Shown: positions 1-8,492, numbered from the stretch's first letter. The stretch: 54,343 bases of DNA from JANQUM01 sp047630355 (GCA_047630355.1 JBLHXN010000012.1:1-54343); one strand, 5' to 3'. Translations and numbers: made by a program. Notes: generated by a model from the letters alone, not told the origin.

Positions 1-875
1 CCGTCGAGCTGTTCCACATCTTTTTCAATGCTTCGCGGAACAGATAAGTCTATTAAATACTGAACCGTTGACCGGGATTGCTTTTTGAGTAATTTTTTGG
101 TAATCAGTGGGCTATCCAGTCGAACCGAAGATATAACGATGTCTGATTCGAGAATTTGTTTTTCTACGTTTTCAAAATCACAGATATCAAAACCTAATTG
201 CTTTCCTAAATCTTCCGCTTTCTCTTTCGTGCGGTTGGTAAGCGTAATGTTTTCGTAGCCTTTGTCCCCGAGCGTAAGAGCCACGTCTTTCCCGATTTCG
301 CCGAGGCCTACAACCAAAATTTTGGGGTTATTTAACAAAGGTAAAAAGGTCTCAATAGCTTCAATGGCAGCGTAAGAAGTGGAGGCCGCTCCGTCACGGA
401 ACGCTGTTTCTTGAACTACCCGCTTGTTCACAAAGAAAATGGCGTGGAGTAAACGGTGTAAAAATGGTCCTGAGAAGTTTAAATCTGCTGACCATTGATA
501 AGCATTTTTTATCTGATTCGGAATTTGTAAATCACCCACAACCTGCGAGTGTAAACCAAGTGCTACCTCGAATAGGTACTGAATAGCACTTTCCTGATCT
601 TCGATAAATTCTACGTAAGGTAAAATCGTTTCCGAAGGAATTGCCTTTTGAGTCGCCAAAAGCTTGACAATATCTTTCTTCTTTTCACCCTGAGTCATGT
701 AATAGATCTCAGTGCGATTACAAGTTGAAAGTACTATAACTTCCAGAATGCCGAACGTTTCCTGTAATTTCAACATTAACGCCTTGCACTCATCTTCGTT
801 GAGTGCAATTTGCTCACGAATAGTTAGTGGGGCATTTTTATGTGAAATTGAAACTGCTCTGAATTGTCCGTGCAT
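1..875 (-). CDS. hemA: Glutamyl-tRNA reductase, C-terminus cut by window edge
   Basis: Reduces glutamyl-tRNA to glutamate-1-semialdehyde with NADPH, the first committed step of C5 tetrapyrrole synthesis in the cytoplasm. Translating the minus strand from the ATG at 875 gives MHGQFRAVSISHKNAPL, then the catalytic motif STCNRTEIYY with nucleophile Cys52. Further on is the Rossmann segment VVGLGEIGKD, followed by TNRTKEKAEDLG. About 291 of the usual 410-430 residues are present; the dimerisation domain lies outside the window. A -7-like box TAAATTTG sits at 898-905 on the minus strand, about 20 bases upstream of the ATG. The family is unmistakable and only the 3' end is unknown. Confidence 0.96.
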   Translation of the reverse strand, partial: MHGQFRAVSISHKNAPLTIREQIALNEDECKALMLKLQETFGILEVIVLSTCNRTEIYYMTQGEKKKDIVKLLATQKAIPSETILPYVEFIEDQESAIQYLFEVALGLHSQVVGDLQIPNQIKNAYQWSADLNFSGPFLHRLLHAIFFVNKRVVQETAFRDGAASTSYAAIEAIETFLPLLNNPKILVVGLGEIGKDVALTLGDKGYENITLTNRTKEKAEDLGKQLGFDICDFENVEKQILESDIVISSVRLDSPLITKKLLKKQSRSTVQYLIDLSVPRSIEKDVEQLD

Positions 876-897
876 CTCTTTTATCTAATCTTGAGTA

Positions 898-905
898 CAA
901 ATTTA
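898..905 (-). promoter_or_regulatory. Candidate -7 box for hemA
   Basis: TAAATTTG on the minus strand fits the Bacteroidota -7 consensus TAnnTTTG and lies a short distance before the hemA ATG. The expected -33 TTG is not clear, so this is a motif match only. Confidence 0.4.
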
Positions 906-1159
906 CGCATGAAAAGCCAGATAATTAAATGAGCAAAATTAGCTTTTATAATTTAAAACGATTCTAAATAAGGCAAACTCATTAAAGCCCTTTATAAAAA
1001 AAATGCAAAAGAAACGTTTGTTTAGAACTGCGTACCCTTAATACAATTTTTTACGGTAAAAAGTTACTTAAAATCACAAATTTGGAGCGTAAAGCGAGTA
1101 CTTTAACCTAAAATTAACAACTTTGCCCAACTAATGAACGGCTTATAAATTATTGAAAA

Positions 1160-2362
1160 ATGGCTAAAAATCGTGTCTTCTTTGATATTTACGAACAACT
1201 TTCCGGAATCAGGATTGTAGCTATTGCTATTTTATTAATCTTAGGCGGAGGCGTATTATACTATTTTGATCAATTGGCAGAGTCTTTGGATGAGCGGGAA
1301 ACAAAATATGCAACTCTCTATGCCGAAAGTATCCGCTTTCTTATTGAAAAAGGTCTCGACTCAGATTGTGATTACACTTATGTGCAGGAAATCTTATCCG
1401 CAAATGAAAGTATCCCCACAATACTGGTATTAGACGGGCAAGTAAACGGCTACGAAAATATACCCGAACTTGAAGATTCTACCCATACACTTTCAGCTGA
1501 TGAAACGGAAAGGCTGTTGCTAATGAAAGTGAACGAAATGCGGCAAGAACACGAACCGATTCAGTTTGATATTGGTGACGAAACTGGTTACGTTTATTAC
1601 AGTAGCTCACTTATCGTGAGTCAGTTGCGTTATTTTCCCTATGTACTTATTGCGGCGTTTTTAGTTTTTGGTTCGTTGGCGTTTATTGCGTATAGTTCGT
1701 CGCGAAGGGCGGAGGAAAACCGAGTTTGGGTTGGCTTGGCGAAAGAAACAGCTCATCAGTTGGGTACGCCGATTTCGGCGTTGATGGCGTGGGTGGAAGT
1801 GCTTAAATCTGAACCGAATTTTGACGAGTCAATCGGGGACGAAATGACGAAGGACATAAGTCGTCTGGAAACCATCACGACTCGTTTTTCAAATATCGGT
1901 TCGGTGCCACAGATGAAAGAGCAGCCCATTACAGAATTAGTGGAGAACACAATGAAATACCTCGAAAAACGCATTTCACGAAAGGTAGATTGGTTTTACG
2001 AAAACGAATTGACCGACCGCGAGCAGTTGGTAAATATTAATCGCCCGTTGATTGAGTGGGTAATCGAAAACCTTTGCAAAAATGCCGTGGACGCCATGGC
2101 GGGAATTGGCGAATTGCACATTTTGATAACTAACGATAACCGCAACCGGGTAATTATTGATATTCGGGATACCGGAAAAGGAATTTCAAAATCAAACCTT
2201 CGGCGGGTTTTCAAGCCTGGCTTTAGTACGAAGAAAAGAGGCTGGGGGTTAGGTTTGACTTTGGCGAAACGTATCGTAGAAATTTATCACAACGGTAATT
2301 TATTTGTGAAAGAAACGCAGAGCGGAAAAGGCACAACTTTTAGAATGATTTTGTCAAAATGA
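1160..2362 (+). CDS. Membrane sensor histidine kinase (orphan)
   Basis: Two membrane segments (about residues 17-35 and 158-178) flank an extracytoplasmic sensor region of roughly 120 residues. The transmitter follows: H-box AKETAHQLGTPIS with phospho-acceptor His198, N-box ENLCKNAVDAM (302-312), G1 box DTGKG (336-340), F-box FKPGFSTKK and G2 box GWGLGL (360-365). All catalytic elements for ATP-dependent autophosphorylation are present. There is no HAMP or PAS domain that I can recognise. No response regulator is adjacent; instead the stop overlaps the ATG of an MFS transporter by four bases (ATGA). The pair is probably co-translated, which suggests that the kinase and transporter share a signal or substrate. 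The ligand is unknown. Confidence 0.9.
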   Translation: MAKNRVFFDIYEQLSGIRIVAIAILLILGGGVLYYFDQLAESLDERETKYATLYAESIRFLIEKGLDSDCDYTYVQEILSANESIPTILVLDGQVNGYENIPELEDSTHTLSADETERLLLMKVNEMRQEHEPIQFDIGDETGYVYYSSSLIVSQLRYFPYVLIAAFLVFGSLAFIAYSSSRRAEENRVWVGLAKETAHQLGTPISALMAWVEVLKSEPNFDESIGDEMTKDISRLETITTRFSNIGSVPQMKEQPITELVENTMKYLEKRISRKVDWFYENELTDREQLVNINRPLIEWVIENLCKNAVDAMAGIGELHILITNDNRNRVIIDIRDTGKGISKSNLRRVFKPGFSTKKRGWGLGLTLAKRIVEIYHNGNLFVKETQSGKGTTFRMILSK

Positions 2363-3546
2363 GAGTGAGTAAGCACATTCTCCTCGTAATCGTCATTGCT
2401 CAGTTTCTCTGCACGTCGGTTTGGTTTGCCGGAAACGCCGTTTTGTCAGACCTGACCGCAAGTCTCGGTTTGTCGTCGGGTTTATTGGCACGTTTTACCG
2501 TTATGGTTCAGGCGGGATTTATAGTTGGTACGTTCGTTTTTGCGGTCTTGGCAATCGCTGATCGTTTCTCTCCGGTAAAAGTTTTCTTTTTTAGTGCGGT
2601 AGCTGCCGCCATTTTTAACTACGGCCTTTCGCTATCTGGTATCGGACTTACCGGATTGCTCACTTGTAGGTTTATAACAGGCTTCTTTCTGGCAGGAATT
2701 TATCCCGTTGGAATGAAAATAGCGGCTGATTATTACGAAGTTGGCTTGGGCAAATCGCTTGGCTTTTTGGTTGGGGCGTTGGTTTTAGGAACTGCTTTTC
2801 CACATTTACTAAAAACACTTAATCAGAATTTTGCGTGGCAAAATGTAATTTACGGAACATCCATTTTGTCGGTGATTGGTGGACTATCAATGCTATTCTT
2901 CGTTCCTGACGGGCCGTTTCGGAAGCAAGCGACCGACTTTAAAATCATTGCTTTTACTAAAGTTTTTCGCATTAAAGAATTTCGGACTGCCGCATTCGGG
3001 TACTTCGGACATATGTGGGAATTATACGCCTTTTGGGCATTTACTCCTGTGATTTTGAATACGTATCAACGTTTACATGCAGATACCTCCGTCGACGTTT
3101 CTTTCTACTCCTTTCTAATTATTAGTATCGGCAGTTTAGCTTGCGTTTTGAGCGGAGTTTTTTCTGAAAAAGTTGGCGTTAAAAGGCTGGCCTCGCTCTC
3201 GCTATTTGCATCGGCGGTATGTTGCCTTATTTCTCCGTTCGTGTTGATGCTCGGTTCTTTAGAAATCATGTTGGCGTTTATGCTGTTTTGGGGAATGTCA
3301 GTTATTGCAGATTCTCCGTTGTTTTCTTCGTTGGTTGCCAAACACGCTCCCGCCGAAAACCGGGGTGCAGCCCTCACTATTGTAAACTGCCTGGGCTTCG
3401 CAATTACTATTTTTAGCATTCAGTTACTTAATAGTATTGTCAGTACTGAAAACCCTATTTACGGATTTGCGATTTTAGCTATCGGACCAATTATCGGGTT
3501 GGTATTTTTGGTAAAAAAAGGCGTAATTACTATCAATAAAGTGTAA
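2359..3546 (+). CDS. MFS transporter
   Basis: A 395-residue hydrophobic protein with about 12 predicted membrane segments and a major facilitator layout: two six-helix halves around a hydrophilic loop near residues 180-205 (VPDGPFRKQATDFK). Its start codon overlaps the stop of the upstream histidine kinase (ATGA), indicating translational coupling. The substrate cannot be read from sequence. The repeated small residues in the first helices are typical of MFS drug or metabolite exporters. It is the last gene of the two-gene operon; a separate -7-like box precedes the next gene. Confidence 0.85.
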   Translation: MRVSKHILLVIVIAQFLCTSVWFAGNAVLSDLTASLGLSSGLLARFTVMVQAGFIVGTFVFAVLAIADRFSPVKVFFFSAVAAAIFNYGLSLSGIGLTGLLTCRFITGFFLAGIYPVGMKIAADYYEVGLGKSLGFLVGALVLGTAFPHLLKTLNQNFAWQNVIYGTSILSVIGGLSMLFFVPDGPFRKQATDFKIIAFTKVFRIKEFRTAAFGYFGHMWELYAFWAFTPVILNTYQRLHADTSVDVSFYSFLIISIGSLACVLSGVFSEKVGVKRLASLSLFASAVCCLISPFVLMLGSLEIMLAFMLFWGMSVIADSPLFSSLVAKHAPAENRGAALTIVNCLGFAITIFSIQLLNSIVSTENPIYGFAILAIGPIIGLVFLVKKGVITINKV

Positions 3547-3585
3547 TTATTTCCAATAATAGTGGCTTCCAGCCGTCATAAACCT

Positions 3586-3593
3586 TAGCTTTG
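3586..3593 (+). promoter_or_regulatory. Candidate -7 box for the DUF3127 gene
   Basis: TAGCTTTG matches TAnnTTTG and lies 33 bases before the ATG at 3626. No good -33 TTG was seen at the expected spacing. Confidence 0.4.
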
Positions 3594-3625
3594 TGATAAA
3601 GCATTTACAGTAAATAATTAAAAAG

Positions 3626-4009
3626 ATGGATATAAACGGACGAATAATTCAGGTACTTCCTGAGCAAAGCGGTGAAGGTAAAAACGGAATTTGGAAAAAG
3701 CAGGACTTCATTTTAGAAACTGAAAGCCAATACCCAAAGAAAGTATGTATCACGGCTTGGGGTGATAAAATTGATTCGCAAATGATGCAGGAAGGCAATC
3801 AGGTAAACGTTTCTTTCGATGTAGAAAGTCGCGAATATAATGGCCGTTGGTACACGGACGTAAAGGCGTGGAAAATGGAAATGGCCGGCGAAGGGCAGAG
3901 TAGCGGTGGCGGTTTTGCTCCGCAATCGGCTCCTGCTAATCAAGCATCAGCACCCGCTAAATTGTCAGAAGAATTGAAAGCCAGCGGTGACGACGACTTG
4001 CCGTTTTAA
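3626..4009 (+). CDS. DUF3127 protein with SSB-like acidic tail
   Basis: A 127-residue protein typical of Bacteroidota. Residues 1-85 form a compact beta-rich domain containing the DUF3127 signature (WKKQDFILET, ITAWGDK, VNVSFDVESREYNGRWYTDVKAWKME), which resembles an OB-fold. A glycine/serine/alanine/proline-rich linker follows at about 88-113, and the last residues are GDDDLPF. This layout of OB-like domain, disordered linker and acidic-hydrophobic tip copies single-stranded DNA-binding protein SSB, whose DDDIPF tip recruits DNA-repair enzymes. A nucleic-acid role is therefore inferred, not shown. It appears monocistronic, followed by a strong hairpin. Confidence 0.85.
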   Translation: MDINGRIIQVLPEQSGEGKNGIWKKQDFILETESQYPKKVCITAWGDKIDSQMMQEGNQVNVSFDVESREYNGRWYTDVKAWKMEMAGEGQSSGGGFAPQSAPANQASAPAKLSEELKASGDDDLPF

Positions 4010-4031
4010 TTTATGTTATTAGCTCTGGGCT

Positions 4032-4079
4032 AACACAAACAACCGCTTCATTGTGCATGAAGCGGCTGTTTGTGTTTTT
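4032..4079 (+). terminator. Terminator hairpin after the DUF3127 gene
   Basis: A 20-base stem with one mismatch (AACACAAACA...CCGCTTCAT paired with ATGAAGCGG...TGTTTGTGTT), a five-base loop and a following T-run. It ends the rightward transcript. Confidence 0.85.
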
Positions 4080-4080
4080 G

Positions 4081-4328
4081 GGTAAATCAATGAAACGTCG
4101 TGCCGATGGCACTTTTTACTATTTTGCAATTACTTGTTTTGCTATTAAATATAGCTCCGAAGGAGCTTCTTATTTTACTAAAAATAATGACAGGTAAGTG
4201 CTTGCTCGAAAATAGTTTATGTTAAAATCGTTGTAAGACCCACCGAGCGTCGGTCACCCCGCCCAAGCGGGGATTTACTCAATCGAAAATAGCATAAACT
4301 AAACTTGACCGAGTAATTACATAGAGGT
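4081..4328. repeat. Intergenic repeat DNA between convergent genes
   Basis: No gene seen. It contains short palindromes (GCTCCGAAGGAGC; CCCGCCCAAGCGGGG) and the motif CCCACCGAGCGTCGGTCACC. The reverse complement of that motif recurs with a few changes near 24043-24062, and a diverged form lies near 21085-21110. It looks like one copy of a dispersed intergenic repeat family. Confidence 0.55.
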
Positions 4329-5111
4329 TTACTTCCCCTTAAATTCGGGTTTACGTTTTTGTAAAAATGCCATGACGCCTTCGGCGAAATCGTGCGAATG
4401 CCCGAGTTTGGTCTGATTCACTGCTTCCATTTCTAATACTTCCTGCAAATTAGAGCTCAGCGATTGGTTCAACACCTTTTTCATCAATCCGATGGAGCGG
4501 GTAGCAGCGGCGATGTAATAATCTGTCAGTTGCTTTACGGCGGTATCTAAATGTTCAAACGGTACAACTTTGCTCACTAAGCCCAATTGTAGAGCCTCTT
4601 CCATATGTACTTTTCGTCCTGTGCTGCATAGTTCAAATGCTCGTTGCATTCCCACAATACGTGGAAGAAAGAACATTGAACCTGCATCCGGCATCAATCC
4701 AATTCCGACAAATAATTCGGTCATGTATGCTTCTTGTTGGGCGATAATAATATCGCACGCCAACGCTAATGACATTCCCGCTCCGGCGGCAATTCCGTTC
4801 AATCGCCCGATAACGGGTTTCTCAATTTCACGAATCGCCGTAATCATGGGGTTATAAAACTCTTTCAACGCGTCTCCTAATTCCGTATTTCCACTCGCAA
4901 CTCCCGCTTTTAAATCTGCTCCCGAACAAAAGGCGGAGTTTCCTTCGGCGGTAAGTACCACAACCCGGACTTCTTCGTCTTTCGCTGCTTTGTGCACAGC
5001 ATCCGTGATTTCGGTCATTATATCTCCGTTAAGAGCGTGATAAACTTTCGGGCGATTGAGTGTAATAGTTGCCACGTGATTTTCTACGTGGTAAATAATT
5101 TCTTTGTACAT
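4329..5111 (-). CDS. Enoyl-CoA hydratase/isomerase family protein (PaaG-like)
   Basis: A 260-residue crotonase-fold protein, full length for the family. The oxyanion-hole segments are CSGADL (62-67) and GIAAGAGMSLALACD (about 106-120). Residue 142 in GLMPDAGS is the Asp used by PaaG-type isomerases and 3,2-enoyl-CoA isomerases, while the glutamate used by classical hydratases near residue 112 is a glycine. This favours an isomerase-type reaction on an acyl-CoA. No phenylacetate genes are nearby apart from the distant PaaE-like flavoprotein at 52454, so the substrate is open. It is the last gene of a leftward group, 81 bases after the RidA-like gene. Confidence 0.85.
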   Translation of the reverse strand: MYKEIIYHVENHVATITLNRPKVYHALNGDIMTEITDAVHKAAKDEEVRVVVLTAEGNSAFCSGADLKAGVASGNTELGDALKEFYNPMITAIREIEKPVIGRLNGIAAGAGMSLALACDIIIAQQEAYMTELFVGIGLMPDAGSMFFLPRIVGMQRAFELCSTGRKVHMEEALQLGLVSKVVPFEHLDTAVKQLTDYYIAAATRSIGLMKKVLNQSLSSNLQEVLEMEAVNQTKLGHSHDFAEGVMAFLQKRKPEFKGK

Positions 5112-5192
5112 TTTATAGTTTGTTGATGTGTTGGGTAAAAATAGGGAAAGTTGGCTGAAATATGCGAAACGGTGTTAATTCAACCTTCAAAT

Positions 5193-5636
5193 CTATTCTT
5201 TCGCTACGGCAATTACCGCAATTTCGATGTGTGAACCGCCGGGCAATGCCGCCACGCCAACGGTGGTTCGGGCGGGAAAATTATCGGTGAAATAGCTTCC
5301 GTATATTTTATTTACTTCCGCAAAATCATTTACGTCGGTTAGGTATATATTGGTATTCACAATAGCGGATAAATCCGTTCCGGCTTCTTGTAAAATGGCT
5401 TTGATGTTTTCCATAATTTGCTTGCATTCGGCAGCTATTCCACCTTTTGCCAAGGCCCGTGTTTCGGGATTTCGCCCTACTTGTCCGGCTACGTAAATCA
5501 TACCGTTTGAAACAACTGCTTGACTGTAAGGCCCGGCGGGCTGTGGAGCGTCGGCGGTTTTTATGATAACCTTTTGCTGAGCATTTGTAGCAAGACAGAA
5601 TATTGAGAAAATAATGAACAATAGTGATTTAAGCAT
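5193..5636 (-). CDS. Secreted RidA/YjgF-family protein
   Basis: The mature part is a Rid-family trimer subunit. It carries PAGPYSQAV, the segment MIYVAGQVGRNPET, and the C-terminal signature FPARTTVGVAALPGGSHIEIA with Arg123, the residue that binds the carboxylate of enamine/imine intermediates. Classical RidA is about 128 residues and cytoplasmic. This 147-residue protein has an N-terminal signal peptide (residues 1-19, cleavage likely after CLATNA), so it probably acts in the periplasm. It lies between nfeD and the enoyl-CoA hydratase gene, but a terminator-like hairpin separates it from nfeD. The enamine/imine deaminase role is family knowledge; the periplasmic substrate is unknown. Confidence 0.87.
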   Translation of the reverse strand: MLKSLLFIIFSIFCLATNAQQKVIIKTADAPQPAGPYSQAVVSNGMIYVAGQVGRNPETRALAKGGIAAECKQIMENIKAILQEAGTDLSAIVNTNIYLTDVNDFAEVNKIYGSYFTDNFPARTTVGVAALPGGSHIEIAVIAVAKE

Positions 5637-5694
5637 AGATAGTTTTCGTTTTTGTTACTTCACATTTTCGTTCTGCTAATAAAGCAGTTTACAA

Positions 5695-5724
5695 AAAAGG
5701 ACAATACCAGCGGTACTGTCCTTT
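5695..5724 (-). terminator. Terminator after nfeD
   Basis: Stem AAAAGGACA-TACC / GGTA-TGTCCTTTT with loop AGC. Read on the minus strand it is followed by a T-run, so it terminates the SPFH-nfeD transcript. It is near-symmetric. Confidence 0.75.
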
Positions 5725-5749
5725 TAGTATGTCAATTTTCGTTCAAAAG

Positions 5750-6181
5750 TCAGACCATTTCTACCAATAACCGGATTCCGTCCGCTTTTTTGATTGAAAC
5801 GGGGCTATTGGTAGGTATTGCGATTCCACTTTCGGAATAAGCAATCCAGTCGGCTCCGCGAAAAAATACTTTTCCTTCACCGTTTGGCAGAATTGCCTTA
5901 ATTACGGTTGCTCGTTCACCTTCAAATTCATTATAATCCCCACTTTTTTCATTGAATGATTCCCGCAACTTTTTTCGAAAAATAAGCATCGAAGCCGCTG
6001 AAATGACGGAGAAAACGATGAGTTGGGCAATCAGGCTGTCGGTTATTCCCATCCAGCTTAATAATGCTGTAACCAACGCTCCAACGCCGATAAAGAGGAA
6101 GAAAAACGACACGGCGAATATCTCAAAAATCATCATAATGACGCCGATAATAGCCCAAATTTCTGTGTTTGCTAACTCCAT
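5750..6181 (-). CDS. NfeD-family membrane protein
   Basis: A 143-residue short NfeD. Three to four membrane helices fill residues 8-70 (IWAIIGVIMMIFEIFAVSFF, then two more), followed by a soluble beta-barrel OB-type domain (about 80-143) with the family pattern FEGERATVIKAILPNGEGKVFFRGADWIAYSE. Short NfeD proteins partner SPFH/stomatin proteins in membrane microdomains, and the gene directly upstream, 63 bases away, encodes one. The pair therefore likely forms one operon for membrane organisation. The protease domain of long NfeD proteins is absent. Confidence 0.88.
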   Translation of the reverse strand: MELANTEIWAIIGVIMMIFEIFAVSFFFLFIGVGALVTALLSWMGITDSLIAQLIVFSVISAASMLIFRKKLRESFNEKSGDYNEFEGERATVIKAILPNGEGKVFFRGADWIAYSESGIAIPTNSPVSIKKADGIRLLVEMV

Positions 6182-6244
6182 AATATAATAGGTTTTAGGT
6201 GATTAGAAGTTAGGGAATAGCTTACTGTCCCCAATCTAATTTCT

Positions 6245-7159
6245 TCAATCTTTTGACTTCGTTTCTTTCACAACGGTCATTGCCGTAGCGATAATAGAGG
6301 AAACGTCTGTCAAGTTAGCGGGTATAATCATGGTATTTCCTTCTTTGGCAAGGTTTCCGAATTGCTCGATGTACTGCTCGGCTACTCGAAGTTGCACGGC
6401 TTCCATACCTTTATTTGTCTGAATGGCATCCGCCACTAATCTGATACTGTCGGCGGTTGCTTGAGCTACGGCAAGAATGGCGTTTGCTTCACCTTCAGCT
6501 TCGTTTATCTGCTGGAATTTCAAACCTTCAGACTCTAACACAACCCGTTCCTTCTGACCCTGGGCCACGTTAATTGAGGCTTGCTTCCGTCCTTCAGATT
6601 CCAACACAACGGCACGTTTTTCACGTTCCGCCTGCATTTGCTTTTCCATCGCCATCAAAACGGTTTGCGGCGGAGATATATTACGGATTTCGTAACGTAG
6701 TACCTTCACGCCCCAACCAATGGCTGCCTGATCGATAGCGTCCACAACGGCGGTGTTTATCGCCATACGTTCTACAAAAGTTTTGTCCAGATCAATTTTA
6801 CCAATTTCGCTACGCATGGTGGTTTGGGCAAGTTGCGTTACGGCAAAAACGAAATCATTGATACCATAAGACGCTTTCATGGGGTCAATGACTTGCAAGA
6901 AAATCACGCCGTCAACCCGAACCTGCACGTTATCACGTGTGATACAGATTTGTTCCTGAATATCGTAAGCCTGCTCTTTGAGGCTGTGCTTGTAAGCCAT
7001 CCTGTCAACAAAAGGAATTATAAAATTTATGCCTGGCTGTAAGCTACTATGAAATTTTCCGAGCCGTTCGACGATATAAGCCCGCTGCTGTGGAACGACC
7101 TTGACGGCCATCATAATAACTACGAGCACTAAAATAGTAATTGCGAGTACTGCGTACAT
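6245..7159 (-). CDS. SPFH/Band 7 protein (paraslipin, QmcA-like)
   Basis: A 304-residue stomatin-like scaffold protein. An N-terminal membrane anchor spans residues 2-20, and the SPFH domain (about 22-190) contains VPQQRAYIVERLGKF and the segment GVKVLRYEIRNISPP. A long alanine/glutamate-rich coiled coil follows (QAEREKRAVVLESEGRKQ to about 260), with a hydrophobic C-terminal region. Family members assemble into large oligomers on the inner membrane and organise lipid domains. It pairs with the NfeD gene 63 bases downstream, a conserved arrangement. Confidence 0.92.
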   Translation of the reverse strand: MYAVLAITILVLVVIMMAVKVVPQQRAYIVERLGKFHSSLQPGINFIIPFVDRMAYKHSLKEQAYDIQEQICITRDNVQVRVDGVIFLQVIDPMKASYGINDFVFAVTQLAQTTMRSEIGKIDLDKTFVERMAINTAVVDAIDQAAIGWGVKVLRYEIRNISPPQTVLMAMEKQMQAEREKRAVVLESEGRKQASINVAQGQKERVVLESEGLKFQQINEAEGEANAILAVAQATADSIRLVADAIQTNKGMEAVQLRVAEQYIEQFGNLAKEGNTMIIPANLTDVSSIIATAMTVVKETKSKD

Positions 7160-7325
7160 AGTTTTAAAAGTTTAGTTGTGAATAATTGCTTACAAAGATA
7201 TCGTTATAAGCCGTTCTCACAACACAAATCAGATAAACGAATATTAGAGATTGGTACGCGGGGCGGATGAATGGGAGAAATAATGGGAAATCAACAATCA
7301 ATTATAAATAACAACCAGATAGTTG

Positions 7326-7333
7326 TATATTTG
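7326..7333 (+). promoter_or_regulatory. Candidate -7 box for the DksA-like gene
   Basis: TATATTTG matches TAnnTTTG and lies 52 bases before the ATG at 7385. The -33 element is weak. Confidence 0.45.
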
Positions 7334-7384
7334 CAGAAAATTACCGATTCAGCCAAATTATAACCATAAAACTAACTATACACA

Positions 7385-7771
7385 ATGGCAGAACAACTTG
7401 AAAAAACAACTTACAATAATGAAGAACTCGCTGAGTTTGACGAAATACTCGAAAAAAAACTAAAAGCGACCAAAGACGAAATCGACTTTATAAAGAAAAT
7501 TCTAAGTCGGTCTGATGACAACGGAACAGATAGCACCGCGAGCGGTGTGCGTACACTGGAAGATGGAGCAGATATGCGTCAAAAAGAGCAATTGAGCCAG
7601 TCATCGGCTCGTTTGCAGAGATTTGCGATGCAATTAGAAGCCGCCAGAATCCGGATTAAAAACGGTACTTACGGCGTTTGTAAAGACACCGGAGACTTAA
7701 TTTCGAAAGAAAGGTTAAGAGCTGTGCCGCATACACAACAAACTGTTGAGGCAAAACTGAAGCAGAAATAA
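7385..7771 (+). CDS. TraR/DksA-family protein with degenerate zinc finger
   Basis: A 128-residue protein with a long coiled-coil hairpin (about 10-95) and the DksA C-terminal signature GTYGVCKDTGDLISKERLRAVP. In canonical DksA four cysteines bind zinc; here only Cys99 remains, and the other positions are Thr, Thr and Glu-like residues, so zinc cannot be bound in the usual way. This cysteine-poor form is common in Bacteroidota. DksA homologues bind the RNA polymerase secondary channel and act with ppGpp. That role is inferred from the coiled coil, whose tip I could not align by eye. It is monocistronic with its own terminator. Confidence 0.82.
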   Translation: MAEQLEKTTYNNEELAEFDEILEKKLKATKDEIDFIKKILSRSDDNGTDSTASGVRTLEDGADMRQKEQLSQSSARLQRFAMQLEAARIRIKNGTYGVCKDTGDLISKERLRAVPHTQQTVEAKLKQK

Positions 7772-7778
7772 TCAAATG

Positions 7779-7816
7779 AAAAATGCCCCGAACTTTAAGC
7801 GTTTCGGGGCATTTTT
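7779..7816. terminator. Bidirectional terminator between the DksA-like gene and pyrE
   Basis: Stem AAATGCCCCGAA / TTTCGGGGCATTT around a short A/T loop, with a T-run on the plus strand and A-run symmetry for the minus strand. It serves convergent genes. Confidence 0.9.
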
Positions 7817-7831
7817 GTATTACGAATATCG

Positions 7832-8461
7832 TTAGTTTTTCCAATTTGCGGGATTTCTACGCCATTCTTTTAGCGACTCTACATCTGATTGAACTACGTA
7901 ATCTTGCTTTAAGGCTTCGTCAATCAGAAATTTATAATTACTTAGAGTTTTCAACGTAACGCCGTATTCTTCAAAATTATCGTCGGCGAGTTTGAATCCG
8001 TAGGTGAATATTGCTATCATACCGATCACTTCAACTCCCGCCGTCCGTAATGCCTCAACGGCTTTGAGCGAACTGCCTCCGGTAGAAATTAAATCTTCTA
8101 GAACAACGACTTTTTGACCGGTTTCAATTCTGCCTTCAATTTGATTCCCCATGCCGTGTTCTTTCGGTTTCGGGCGAACGTAAGCAAAAGGTAATTTAAG
8201 GTAATCTGCTACCAAAGCTCCCTGAGCTATTCCGGCAGTGGCTACTCCGGCAATTCCTTCGGCTTCTGGAAAGTTACGCTTAATCAACTTAGCCAGAGCT
8301 TTTTTGATGAACGTTCTGGAGTCTACGTCGGAGAGCGTTATGCGGTTATCGCAATAAATAGGAGATTTCCAGCCAGAGCTCCACTGAAATGGTTCTTCTG
8401 GACTAAGTTTAACGGCTTTGGTTTCGAGTAGAATGGAGGCAACTTTACGTGCGGTGGTCAT
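7832..8461 (-). CDS. pyrE: Orotate phosphoribosyltransferase
   Basis: Joins orotate and PRPP to give orotidine monophosphate in pyrimidine synthesis. The 209-residue length is normal. The PRPP-binding loop VVVLEDLISTGGSSLKAVE (about 128-146) has the acidic pair of type I phosphoribosyltransferases, and the flexible catalytic loop with VRPKPKEHGMGNQIEG carries the catalytic lysines. The substrate-binding segment FQWSSGWKSPIYCDNR lies near the N-terminus. It is 31 bases downstream of the CNNM/CorC-type gene and probably co-transcribed. The divergent Nudix gene close to pyrE fits a layout often seen in Bacteroidota. Confidence 0.96.
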   Translation of the reverse strand: MTTARKVASILLETKAVKLSPEEPFQWSSGWKSPIYCDNRITLSDVDSRTFIKKALAKLIKRNFPEAEGIAGVATAGIAQGALVADYLKLPFAYVRPKPKEHGMGNQIEGRIETGQKVVVLEDLISTGGSSLKAVEALRTAGVEVIGMIAIFTYGFKLADDNFEEYGVTLKTLSNYKFLIDEALKQDYVVQSDVESLKEWRRNPANWKN

Positions 8462-8492
8462 GCTTTAGAGTAGATTGATTACGGCGTAGTGG

